From positions 1 through 24,861 of the forward strand of contig JAIXVS010000007.1 of assembly GCA_027482795.1 (NCBI GenBank): a stretch of 24,861 nt of DNA, in the 5' to 3' direction. Made by a program: the position numbers and the translations under genes. The notes under the pieces were generated by a model. It did not search any database. It saw only the letters and a program-made list of their open reading frames with translations, and was not told the origin of the DNA. How positions within the stretch are numbered: position 1 is the stretch's first letter; every line of letters begins with the position of its first letter. This document shows, one piece after another, positions 1-8,108 of this stretch. The DNA comes from Rhodobacter sp. (GTDB lineage Bacteria > Pseudomonadota > Alphaproteobacteria > Rhodobacterales > Rhodobacteraceae).

Positions 1-3000
1 GCAGGTTGTCATCGCCCGCATCGCCAAAGACGCTGTCATTGCCGTCGGTGCCTTGGATATAGTCATTGCCATCGCCGCCGAACAACGTGTCGTTGTTGCT
101 GCCCGCAAAGACCGAATCGTTGCCCGCGCCTGCCTCGACCAAAGTGCCAGAAGAGGCACCAGGCAGTTCGGTGGCGACAATGTTGTCATCGCCGTCGCCG
201 CCAAACAGGCTATCGCCCGAGCCAGACAGGTTAAGACCGTCACCAAAGATGGTGTCATTGCCCGTGCCGCCATAGAGCGTGTCACGGTCAAGCCCGCCGA
301 TCAGCGTATCGCTGCCCGCATCACCATACAGCAGGTCAGCCCCGCCAGTGCCGCCGCGTAGGCTGTCATTGCCGTCGCCGCCAAACAGCGTGTCCGCGCC
401 GCCATCGCCCGTCTCGCCGCCCGAAACGATATCGTCATTGGCACCGCCATAAACCAGATCGCCGCCGTTACCAGCATCGATGGTGTCGTTGCCGCCATTG
501 CCATAGATGGTATCGTTGCCGTTGGTGATCGCGTCGCCTTGCGTGTCGACATAGCCAACAGGCATGTTTTCGCCCGTGTTTGCGCCATCAACAACGTTGT
601 TGTTGTCGCGCAGGATCGATTCGATGCCTTCGAAAGACAGAGTCGTCCCGTTGGCAAAGGTCACCGTGCCGCGCACAGCACCTGCGTCGTTCGGATCAGC
701 CGATTGCACGATTGTGACAGGGCCTGCGCCGCGCAAGTCCAGAACATCAAGGTCGGTCGCGCCAGCGCCGCCATACACCGTGTCACCCGCGCCGTCGGTG
801 GCAGGGGCCTCGTTGGTGACAAAGGGGTTGTCGAAGGTGATGACATCGTTGCCATCGCCGCCATAGATCAGGTCAGCGCCCGCGCCGCCGACAACAGTGT
901 CGTTGCCAAGGCCGCCGTGCATCGTATCGTTGCCTGTGTCGCCATAGTAATGGTCATCGCCGCCTTCGGGGAAGCCGCCCAATGCATCGCCTATGATGTC
1001 ATTGCCCGCGCCGCCGCCGATGAAATCGTTGCCGATGTCACCATAGATGGTATCATCGCCATCCTCGCCGAGGATGTCGTCGTTGCCAGCGCCGCCTGTC
1101 AGGAAGTCGTTCCCTTCGCGCCCGCGCAGCGTGTCATCGCCGTCTTCGCCCAGAACATTGTCGTCGCCTGCGCCCGAATCGACAAAATCATTACCCTCGC
1201 GCCCACGCACGGTGTCGTTGCCAGCATTGGCAAAGACAAAGTCGTTGCCCGCGCCTGCCTCGACAAAATCACCAAGGTTGGTGCCCTGAACCGCATCATC
1301 GCCCGCGCCGCCAAAGGCTTGGCCGCCACGCACGTTGGCGTTGGGGTTCAGGAAGATCAGGTCATTGCCATCGCCGCCATACAGGGTATCGGCCCCCTCC
1401 AGCGAGAGGCCACCCGTAGGCAGATCGCCATACAGCACATCATCGCCAGCGTCGCCATACAGAACGTCATTGTCCAGACCGCCGCCCAGCGTGTCGTTGT
1501 TATCGCCACCAAACAGCATATCCATGCCGCCCGTGCCGCCCAAGACAAGGTCGTTGCCCGCGTCGCCATAGACGGTGTCAGAACCGCCATCATCGATTTG
1601 GCCGCCCGACACCGTATCATCATTGGCACCGCCATAGATCACGTCATCGGAATTTCCGCCATCAAGGCTGTCATTGCCTGCGTTGCCATACAGCGTGTCG
1701 TTGCCGTCGCCGCCAAAGAAGCTGTCGTTGCCCGAACCCGCAGGGAATGGGCCCAGCGGATCATCGCTGATCACGTCATTGCCCGCGCCGCCATAGGCAA
1801 GGTCATTGCCCGTATTGGCCTCGATCAGCTCATTGCCGTCACCGCCATACAGAAGATCGCCTTCCTCACCGCCCGACAAAAAGTCATTGCCCGCGCCGCC
1901 ATAAACAGTGTCGACGCCTTCGTTGCCGCGCAGATTGTCGTCGCCAGCGTCACCGTAAACGGTGTCGTTGCCAGCATTACCTTCGATAAAGTCGATTTCG
2001 CTGCCGCCATATACAAGGTCAGCGCCGCCGCCTGCGCGGATATCGTCGTTGCCACCATTGCCATAGATAATGTCGGCATCTTCGGTGATCAGGTCATTTT
2101 GAGCATCACGATAGCCAACAGGCATGAATTCGCCCGTATTGGCACCATCAACGGGGCCACTTGGGTCGCGCAGGATCGATTCGATCCCTTCGAAGTTCAG
2201 AACGGCCCCGTTGGCGAAGGTCACCGTGCCACGGGTCGCGCCCGCGTCGTTCGGGTCTGCCGATTGAGAAATAAGAACTTGGCCCGCACCGCGCAGGTCT
2301 AGAACGTCGGTGTCGGTTCCGCCCTCGGCCCCACCAAAGACTTGGTCGCCAAAGGCATCGTTGCCGTTGCCCATAACGATTGTATCGTTGCCGATACCAC
2401 CATAAATCGTGTCTGTGTCCGCACCGCCGCCAAGGCGGTCATCGCCTGCGTCACCGAACACCAGATCGTTGCCCGAACCGCCCTCAAGCGTATCGTTGCC
2501 AGCCTCGCCGCCCATACGGTCATTGCCCGACTCGCCCAAAAGGCTGTCATTGCCAGTGCCAGATTCCAGCAGATCGTCGCCGACACCGCCGACCAGCGTG
2601 TCAGCCCCGTCGCCGCCAAAGAAGCTGTCGTTGCCGCCGCCGCCGTTCACTTGGCCAAAGGCTGCGTCGATCAGATAATCATTGCCAGCGCCGCCATAAG
2701 CCAAGTCATTGCCAAGGCCAGCTTCGATCAAATCGTTGCCATCGCCGCCGAACAGATTGTCCGCGCTATCGCCACCGTTCAGATAATCTTCGCCCAGATC
2801 GCCGTAAATGGTATCCGCGCTTTGGCTGCCGCGCATGTTATCGTTGCCGTCACCGCCATAGACAAGATCGGCACCCGAAGTGGCATTGCCCGCGCCCGCA
2901 TCGGCGACATAATCATCGCCCGCGCCGCCATAAACCGTATCGCTGCCGCCGCCGTTGAACAGCCCGTCATTGCCCGCACCGCCGTCGATCAAGTCACCAA

Positions 3001-6000
3001 AATTGGTACCCCCGATTGCGTCATCGCCCGCGCCGCCAAAGGCTTGGCCCCCGCGCGCATTGGCGTTGGGGTTCAGGAAAATCTGGTCATTGCCATCGCC
3101 GCCGAACAGTGTATCGGCCCCCTCCAGCGAGGTGCCGCCCGTTGGGACATCGCCATACAAAACATCGTTGCCCGTGTCGCCGTAAAGAACGTCAACGTCA
3201 GTGCCGCCGCCCAAGGTGTCGTTGTTATCGCCGCCATACAGCGTATCTGCCCCGCCCGTGCCGCCGAACAAAACGTCATTGCCAGCATCGCCATACAGCG
3301 TGTCGGCAGAGGCATCAAAGGTGCCGCCATCAATCGTGTCATCGCCCGAGCCGCCCGAAACGACGTCCGCGCCTGCGCCTGCGTCGACCAAGTCGTTTCC
3401 GTCGCCGCCTTGCACAAGATCATTGCCGCCATCGCCAAAGACGGTATCGTTGCCCGCATCGCCCGCGACAAAGTCATTATCCGCGCCCGCGTAAACAAGG
3501 TCGCCGCCGCCGCCTGCGCGGATGTTATCGTCGCCGCCGTTACCATAGATGGTGTCGGCATCATCGGTGACCGCATCACCTTGAGCATCAACATAGCCAA
3601 CTGGCATGAATTCGCCAGTATTGGCGCCATCAACTGGGCCGTTTGGATCGCGCAGGATCGACTCAATGCCTTCAAAGTTCAAAACCGCGCCATTGGCAAA
3701 AGTCACCGTGCCACGGGTTGCACCTGCATCATTTGGGTCTGCCGATTGGTTGATGATGACAGAACCTGCGCCGCGCAGGTCTAGAACGTCGGTGTCAGTG
3801 CCGCCTTCTGCGCCGCCAAAGACTTGGTCGCCAAAGGCATCATTGCCGTTGCCCATAACGATTGTGTCGTTGCCCGCGCCAGCATAGATCGTGTCTGTGC
3901 CCGCGCCGCCGCCAAGGCGGTCATCGCCCTCGTCACCGAACACCAAATCGTTGCCCGAACCGCCCTCAAGCGTATCGTTGCCAGCCTCGCCGCCCATACG
4001 GTCATTGCCAGACTCGCCCAAAAGGCTGTCATTGCCAGTGCCCGATTCCAAAAGATCATCGCCAACGCCGCCGACCAGCGTGTCGTCGCCCGCGCCGCCG
4101 AAGAAGCTGTCGCTGCCGCCGCCACCATCGACTTGACCAAAGGCCGCGTCGATGATGTAATCATTGCCCGCGCCGCCATAGGCCAAGTCATTGCCGAGGC
4201 CAGCTTCGATCAATTCACGTCCATCGCCGCCGAACAATTGGTCGCCGCTATCGCCGCCGTTCAGATAGTCATCACCCGAATCGCCATAGATTGTATCCGC
4301 GCTTTGGCTGCCGCGCATGTTGTCGTTGCCATCGCCGCCATAGACCAGATCTGGCCCCGAGGTGGCATTGCCGCCGCCCGCATCGGCAACGTAATCATCG
4401 CCCGTGCCGCCATAAACCGTATCGCGGCCTGCGCCGCTGAACAGCCCGTCATTGCCCACGCCGCCCGAAAGCAAATCGTCGCCGTCGCCGCCGTCGATCA
4501 CATCATCGCCCGTATTGTCCCCGATCAGGCTGTCATTGCCCGCGCCGCCAAAGATCGAATCGTTGCCTGCGCTGTCGAAAACCGAGTCATTGCCCGCGCC
4601 GCCATAGATCAGATCACGGCCAGTATTGTTCGGTGTAGCGCCAGCATCATCTAGAAAATCATCGCCGTCGCCGCCGTAAACCGTGTCATCGCCTGCGCCA
4701 TTGATGACCGTGTCATTGCCCGCGCCACCTGCAAGCGAATCGTTCCCTTCACCACCATCGATCAGATCATCGCCCGTATTGTCCCCGGTGATGCTGTCAT
4801 TGCCCGCGCCGCCAAAGATCGAATCGTTGCCAGCGCTGTCGAAAACCACGTCGTTGCCCGCGCCGCCATAGATAAGATCACGGCCGGTATTGCTTGGTGT
4901 CGCAGCCGCATCATCCAGGAAATCATTCCCGTCGCCGCCATAAACGGTGTCATCGCCTTCGCCATTCCAGACCGTGTCATTGCCTGAGCCAGCATCGATC
5001 ACATCACTTCCCGCGCCCCCAGCGATGCTGTCATCACCGCCCGCCTCATTGACACCCGTCAGAGTGGTAAAGGTGATGTCCGAGAAGTAAATCCACGAAA
5101 GCTGGCCCGAGGTGCCCACATGCGCAATAGAAATACGCGCAACTGGGCCAGGAATGTTAATAATGGCAGCAGCACTTGGATCGTTGGTGCCATCGGTTTG
5201 CTGAACGCCTTCGCGAATGCGCTGATCGATCCCGCTGGTTTGGTCGACGATCAGGTCCGAACCTTGGATAATGTCGAGCGGGATGCGCACATTGTTGGCA
5301 TCATATGCAACGATATCGACGTAATCCAAGCCCGAACCCAGATCGCTGATCGAAAAGGACACATTGGTGACGGGCTGCGAGAATTGAACGTTATATGCGC
5401 CAGCGCTGTTGCTGTCAGCAACCGAGCGCAAGCTGGAAAAGTCGTTGGTGCCAGCGGGCAATCCCGCTGTGACAATGTCATTGGACGAATAATCCGAACC
5501 AATGGACGAAGGCGTTGTTACCGAAACCGTTGTTCCAGCCACGTTCTGCGTGATGGTTCGGTTTGCAAGATGGTCGCCATTGTCAATTTGCCCGCCATCA
5601 TTCGGGTCTGGAATTTCGCTCCAACGGAAGGTTTGCGTGGTCAGGGTTTGGGAAGAGCTGCCCCCCCCGAAAATAGAGTCGTTGCCAGTGCCACCGTCGA
5701 TAATGTCGTTGCCCGAACCACCGTCTAGGATGTCATTATGCGCGCCGCCGTAAACGGAATCGCGGCCCGATCCGCCTTGCAGAAAATCGTTCCCGTCTTC
5801 GCCGTTCAGGTTATCATTGCCGTCGTCGCCAGCGGCAAAGTCATCGCCCCCACCTGTGAAGATGGCATCATCGCCTGCGTTGCCGCGCAGGTTGTCCGTG
5901 CCATTTTCGCCAAAAATCGAATCGTTGCCAAACCCGCCTTCGACAAAATCATCACCATTGCCGCCCGCGACGACATCGTTGCCTTCGCGCGCACGGATAT

Positions 6001-6088
6001 CGTCATTTCCATCGCCGCCAAAGATGGATTCAGAGACGTTCGTGCCAACCAGAAAATCATTTCCCGAGGTGCCGTTGATGGTGGTCAT
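1..6088 (-). CDS. Giant RTX (hemolysin-type calcium-binding repeat) protein, 3' end beyond window
   Basis: The minus frame is open from an ATG at 6088 to the window edge, giving 2029 codons with no stop. An AGGGA ribosome site lies about 8 nt upstream of the ATG. Residues 1-142 are GGxGxD nonapeptide repeats. Residues about 145-345 form a non-repeat, beta-rich-looking domain. The rest is repeats interrupted by three copies (near residues 767, 1261 and 1781) of a spacer that begins DVLDLRGAG, contains SADPNDAG, and in copies 1 and 2 ends TGEFMPVGY (copy 3 TGENMPVGY). GGxGxD repeats bind calcium and fold into beta-rolls outside the cell. No N-terminal signal peptide is visible, which fits type I secretion through a C-terminal signal that is off-window. 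The spacer style resembles Rhodobacterales RTX proteins, some of which end in a Hint domain. A surface, matrix or adhesin role is inference; no enzymatic domain is seen. Confidence 0.9.
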   Translation of the reverse strand, partial: MTTINGTSGNDFLVGTNVSESIFGGDGNDDIRAREGNDVVAGGNGDDFVEGGFGNDSIFGENGTDNLRGNAGDDAIFTGGGDDFAAGDDGNDNLNGEDGNDFLQGGSGRDSVYGGAHNDILDGGSGNDIIDGGTGNDSIFGGGSSSQTLTTQTFRWSEIPDPNDGGQIDNGDHLANRTITQNVAGTTVSVTTPSSIGSDYSSNDIVTAGLPAGTNDFSSLRSVADSNSAGAYNVQFSQPVTNVSFSISDLGSGLDYVDIVAYDANNVRIPLDIIQGSDLIVDQTSGIDQRIREGVQQTDGTNDPSAAAIINIPGPVARISIAHVGTSGQLSWIYFSDITFTTLTGVNEAGGDDSIAGGAGSDVIDAGSGNDTVWNGEGDDTVYGGDGNDFLDDAAATPSNTGRDLIYGGAGNDVVFDSAGNDSIFGGAGNDSITGDNTGDDLIDGGEGNDSLAGGAGNDTVINGAGDDTVYGGDGDDFLDDAGATPNNTGRDLIYGGAGNDSVFDSAGNDSIFGGAGNDSLIGDNTGDDVIDGGDGDDLLSGGVGNDGLFSGAGRDTVYGGTGDDYVADAGGGNATSGPDLVYGGDGNDNMRGSQSADTIYGDSGDDYLNGGDSGDQLFGGDGRELIEAGLGNDLAYGGAGNDYIIDAAFGQVDGGGGSDSFFGGAGDDTLVGGVGDDLLESGTGNDSLLGESGNDRMGGEAGNDTLEGGSGNDLVFGDEGDDRLGGGAGTDTIYAGAGNDTIVMGNGNDAFGDQVFGGAEGGTDTDVLDLRGAGSVIINQSADPNDAGATRGTVTFANGAVLNFEGIESILRDPNGPVDGANTGEFMPVGYVDAQGDAVTDDADTIYGNGGDDNIRAGGGGDLVYAGADNDFVAGDAGNDTVFGDGGNDLVQGGDGNDLVDAGAGADVVSGGSGDDTIDGGTFDASADTLYGDAGNDVLFGGTGGADTLYGGDNNDTLGGGTDVDVLYGDTGNDVLYGDVPTGGTSLEGADTLFGGDGNDQIFLNPNANARGGQAFGGAGDDAIGGTNFGDLIDGGAGNDGLFNGGGSDTVYGGAGDDYVADAGAGNATSGADLVYGGDGNDNMRGSQSADTIYGDLGEDYLNGGDSADNLFGGDGNDLIEAGLGNDLAYGGAGNDYLIDAAFGQVNGGGGNDSFFGGDGADTLVGGVGDDLLESGTGNDSLLGESGNDRMGGEAGNDTLEGGSGNDLVFGDAGDDRLGGGADTDTIYGGIGNDTIVMGNGNDAFGDQVFGGAEGGTDTDVLDLRGAGQVLISQSADPNDAGATRGTVTFANGAVLNFEGIESILRDPSGPVDGANTGEFMPVGYRDAQNDLITEDADIIYGNGGNDDIRAGGGADLVYGGSEIDFIEGNAGNDTVYGDAGDDNLRGNEGVDTVYGGAGNDFLSGGEEGDLLYGGDGNELIEANTGNDLAYGGAGNDVISDDPLGPFPAGSGNDSFFGGDGNDTLYGNAGNDSLDGGNSDDVIYGGANDDTVSGGQIDDGGSDTVYGDAGNDLVLGGTGGMDMLFGGDNNDTLGGGLDNDVLYGDAGDDVLYGDLPTGGLSLEGADTLYGGDGNDLIFLNPNANVRGGQAFGGAGDDAVQGTNLGDFVEAGAGNDFVFANAGNDTVRGREGNDFVDSGAGDDNVLGEDGDDTLRGREGNDFLTGGAGNDDILGEDGDDTIYGDIGNDFIGGGAGNDIIGDALGGFPEGGDDHYYGDTGNDTMHGGLGNDTVVGGAGADLIYGGDGNDVITFDNPFVTNEAPATDGAGDTVYGGAGATDLDVLDLRGAGPVTIVQSADPNDAGAVRGTVTFANGTTLSFEGIESILRDNNNVVDGANTGENMPVGYVDTQGDAITNGNDTIYGNGGNDTIDAGNGGDLVYGGANDDIVSGGETGDGGADTLFGGDGNDSLRGGTGGADLLYGDAGSDTLIGGLDRDTLYGGTGNDTIFGDGLNLSGSGDSLFGGDGDDNIVATELPGASSGTLVEAGAGNDSVFAGSNNDTLFGGDGNDYIQGTDGNDSVFGDAGDDNL
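1265..1560 (-). repeat. Second duplicated block in RTX gene, copy 2
   Basis: This matches 2990-3285 at an offset of 1725 bp (575 codons). It encodes a segment with the motif FLNPNANVRGGQAFGGAGDD. The offset differs from that of the spacer duplication, so the modules grew by more than one event. Confidence 0.75.
2100..2975 (-). repeat. Internal long duplication in RTX gene, copy B
   Basis: This stretch aligns without indels, at every point I checked, to 3582-4457 with a constant offset of 1482 bp (494 codons). The 2299-2690 part is nearly identical to its partner, well beyond what the amino-acid motif alone requires. It encodes one spacer module plus the repeats preceding it in the protein. 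Confidence 0.85.
2990..3285 (-). repeat. Second duplicated block in RTX gene, copy 1
   Basis: This is the partner of 1265-1560 and encodes FLNPNANARGGQAFGGAGDD and the following repeats. It begins just beyond the end of the 2100-2975 duplication. Confidence 0.75.
3582..4457 (-). repeat. Internal long duplication in RTX gene, copy A
   Basis: This is the partner of 2100-2975 at a 1482-bp offset. A third, more diverged spacer copy lies around 540-750, offset 1560 bp from copy B. All offsets are multiples of three, so the duplications keep the reading frame. Confidence 0.85.
4492..4705 (-). repeat. 88-codon tandem duplication in RTX gene, copy 2
   Basis: This is a near copy of 4756-4969 at an offset of 264 bp (88 codons). 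Both encode a segment containing NTGRDLIYGGAGND and GDNTGDD. The close similarity and tandem arrangement suggest a recent duplication. Confidence 0.8.
4756..4969 (-). repeat. 88-codon tandem duplication in RTX gene, copy 1
   Basis: This is the partner of 4492-4705 and lies closer to the N-terminus of the protein. Confidence 0.8.
5053..5660 (-). other. Non-repeat N-terminal domain within the RTX protein
   Basis: Codons about 143-345 of the RTX protein lack GGxGxD repeats. The segment starts after a Gly/Ser run with a TFRWSEIPDPNDGGQID motif. It is rich in alternating hydrophobic, Ser/Thr and Asn residues, includes FSISDLGSGLDYVDIVAYD, and ends near YFSDITFTTLTG before the repeats resume. The pattern suggests a beta-sandwich, lectin-like or adhesion-type fold. 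I do not recognise a named family, so the function is left open. Confidence 0.6.
5661..5668 (-). repeat. G8 homopolymer tract inside the RTX coding frame
   Basis: Eight consecutive C on the plus strand (G on the coding strand) fall at codons 141-143, at the joint between the first RTX block and the non-repeat domain. Gain or loss of one base would shift the frame and truncate the protein early. The frame as given is open. Confidence 0.9.
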
Positions 6089-6656
6089 GACTTAGTTCCC
6101 TACAAAAAAATACTGACGCGCGGTTGGCGTTACAGAGTGATTGGCGATTTTCTGCGCGGTTGAACGCGCGCCAGCGGCCTTGTCAGTTGCCTTAAAGACC
6201 CCTGGTTCCCGCCCCAAATGCTGTTCAAAACATCTGCATAACGCATTGATATTGGTTATCTTTGGCATTGGGGCATTCCTGTGGTCTTAAAGGTGCGACA
6301 AGCATACACGCGTGAAGCTTCTATTTTCTTAAGCGCTGCGTCGCGCAATGTTTGGACTGCGCAGGTTGCCCAAAACCAAAACGGGCCGCGAGATATCGCA
6401 GCCTGTTTGGTGGCGTTAGAATGCTGATTTTTGATCAAATCCATCACTCGTGCACAGTTCCAAAGTTTGCGGTGCCAACAACGTCCGGGGCGCTGATGGC
6501 AAAAACGCATATGCCTTGGCTATGCCGAATAGTTCGAATGCCGTCTTTCTTAATATTTCGCTCAGCGAGATACGAATTTCGGCGCTTTTGTGGCGAAACG
6601 CAACCACACGGTGCAAGAGAGCAAAATGTAAGCTCTGTTGATCCTTGCCTGATTTA

Positions 6657-6671
6657 TTAAAAACGATTTAA
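6657..6671. promoter_or_regulatory. Possible CtrA-type box (TTAA-N7-TTAA)
   Basis: TTAA, seven bases, then TTAA matches the core of the CtrA recognition site known in alphaproteobacteria. It lies in the AT-rich part of the intergenic region upstream of the RTX gene and acuI. The motif is short, so a chance match is quite possible. Confidence 0.3.
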
Positions 6672-6780
6672 TTCAATAGCTTAAGTCGCATCATTCAGAA
6701 AATCATGTGCCACAGATTCGCCTTGAAAAATCAACCCTTAGTTAACGATCTGGCGCGGATTGTTTCTTTTTTCCCCAGAA

Positions 6781-6794
6781 TTTTGGTGCCAAAA
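6781..6794. promoter_or_regulatory. Perfect 6-bp-arm dyad, operator-like
   Basis: TTTTGG and CCAAAA arms flank a 2-base spacer in gene-free sequence. It may be an operator, but no nearby promoter or known family match supports a specific regulator. Confidence 0.25.
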
Positions 6795-7099
6795 GGGAGT
6801 CTAATATACAAAAGTTGTAGAAAAATGCATCAAAAGGCGCGGTGGCTGCGCTGATGCGCCCTGATTGCGAATCAAACAGGTGCCTTACGCGACGCGCGCG
6901 ATACGACCCTCGTTTCTTGGGCTTGGGCGAACCTTACGGCGGGAAGCTGGGCCGCCAGCAGGTCTTGGCTAAAGCTAGTTTGCGCGCGCGCCGCCCATTG
7001 GCGCGCGGACATTGCAGCTTCAAAACCCGCAACGCCCCCTTTGCTATGGCATCAGCAAAACGCCTGCGATAGCCTGACGCAAATATCACAGGAGTCCCC

Positions 7100-8089
7100 A
7101 TGTTCCGCGCCCTTATCTTGGACAAATCCGATGTCACGGCCACAGCCCATATCCGCGAGGTGGACGATGCCGCCCTTCCAGCGGGGGAGGTGACCATCGA
7201 TGTCGCCTACTCGACGCTGAATTACAAAGATGGGCTATGCATGTCGCCCAATGGTGGCGGTCTGGTGCGCGCCTATCCCCATGTGGCGGGAATTGATTAC
7301 GCTGGCACGGTGCGCAGCAGCGATGATGCGCGGTATAGGGCGGGCGATGCGGTGGTGCTGACAGGCTGGCGCGTGGGCGAGGTGCATTGGGGCGGTTACG
7401 CCGCCCGCGCCCGCGCCCGTGCCGATTGGCTGGTACCCCTGCCTGCGGGGCTAACGCCGCGCCGCGCAATGGCGGTGGGAACCGCTGGCCTAACCGCGAT
7501 GCTGGCCATTCAGGCGCTAGAAGATCACGGGCTAACCCCCGATCAGGGCGAAGTTTTGGTGACTGGTGCCGCAGGCGGTGTTGGATCCGTCGCGGTCGCG
7601 CTGCTGGCGGCACTGGGGTACCAAGTGGCCGCTGTTACGGGGCGGCCAGAAACGGAAGACTATCTGCGCAACCTTGGCGCGGGGCGGATCATTGCGCGCG
7701 CCGATTTGGCCGAAACCGTAAAGCGCCCCCTTGAAGCCGAAGCTTGGGCAGGCTGCATCGATGCTGTGGGCGGGGCCATGCTGGCACGGGTGCTGGGGCA
7801 AATGAAATACGGCGCATCGGTTGCCGCAGTTGGCCTTGCAGGCGGGGCGGGTCTGCCTGCATCGGTCATTCCGTTTTTGCTGCGCGGCATCAATCTACTT
7901 GGCATTGACAGCGTGATGCAGCCCTTTGCCGCGCGGCAAAAGGCTTGGGCGCGTATTGCAGCCAGCCTGCCGATGGATAAATTAGACGCGATGATCCTAC
8001 CCGCAACCCTTGCCGATGTGCCCGCCCTTGGCGCGGCCATTTTGAAGGGCGAGGTGAAGGGGCGCGTTGTTGTCGATGTAAACGCCTAA
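7100..8089 (+). CDS. acuI: Acrylyl-CoA reductase (NADPH), AcuI/YhdH-type MDR oxidoreductase
   Basis: The product is 329 aa, the usual size for AcuI/YhdH. The start ATG follows AGGAG with a 5-base gap. It is a zinc-free medium-chain dehydrogenase/reductase: NYKDG at residues 41-45, PHVAGIDYAG at 60-69, GTAGLTAM at 127-134, and a dinucleotide-binding loop VTGAAGGVGS at 154-163. No catalytic-zinc Cys/His set is seen. AcuI proteins reduce acryloyl-CoA to propionyl-CoA with NADPH, which detoxifies acrylate from DMSP breakdown or serves 3-hydroxypropionate assimilation. No DMSP lyase, acuR or acuK lies next to it, so the physiological substrate is inferred from the family. The modE-like gene begins 19 bp downstream on the same strand, so read-through is possible. 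Confidence 0.85.
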   Translation: MFRALILDKSDVTATAHIREVDDAALPAGEVTIDVAYSTLNYKDGLCMSPNGGGLVRAYPHVAGIDYAGTVRSSDDARYRAGDAVVLTGWRVGEVHWGGYAARARARADWLVPLPAGLTPRRAMAVGTAGLTAMLAIQALEDHGLTPDQGEVLVTGAAGGVGSVAVALLAALGYQVAAVTGRPETEDYLRNLGAGRIIARADLAETVKRPLEAEAWAGCIDAVGGAMLARVLGQMKYGASVAAVGLAGGAGLPASVIPFLLRGINLLGIDSVMQPFAARQKAWARIAASLPMDKLDAMILPATLADVPALGAAILKGEVKGRVVVDVNA

Positions 8090-8108
8090 GCGCCGCTAAA
8101 CCCCCGCA

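Larger units (their letters stand above)
6089..7099. other. Gene-free divergent intergenic region (about 1 kb)
   Basis: No ORF here has a ribosome site plus recognisable sequence. The ORFs of 60-100 codons found in several frames overlap each other and look random. The middle (about 6640-6800) is more AT-rich than its surroundings and holds a TTAA-N7-TTAA motif (6657-6671) and a TTTTGG-TG-CCAAAA dyad (6781-6794). The region must carry control sequences for the RTX gene (leftward) and acuI (rightward). I could not place a convincing sigma-70 promoter for either. Confidence 0.6.

Noticed and set aside
539..2302. 587-codon plus-strand ORF (and those at 2342-3784 and 3824-4654) as real proteins
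   Set aside because: They are codon-aligned with the RTX frame on the minus strand and their composition is the mirror of GGxGxD codons; no ribosome site or recognisable family.
1..6088. Regular short repeats as a CRISPR array
   Set aside because: The spacing of about 27 bp is the RTX nonapeptide period, the units are degenerate and there is a continuous open frame; no constant repeat with unique spacers.
6352..6660. Small ORFs in the intergenic region, including 6256-6510 minus and 6842-7072 plus
   Set aside because: They overlap on both strands, lack ribosome sites and show no family pattern.
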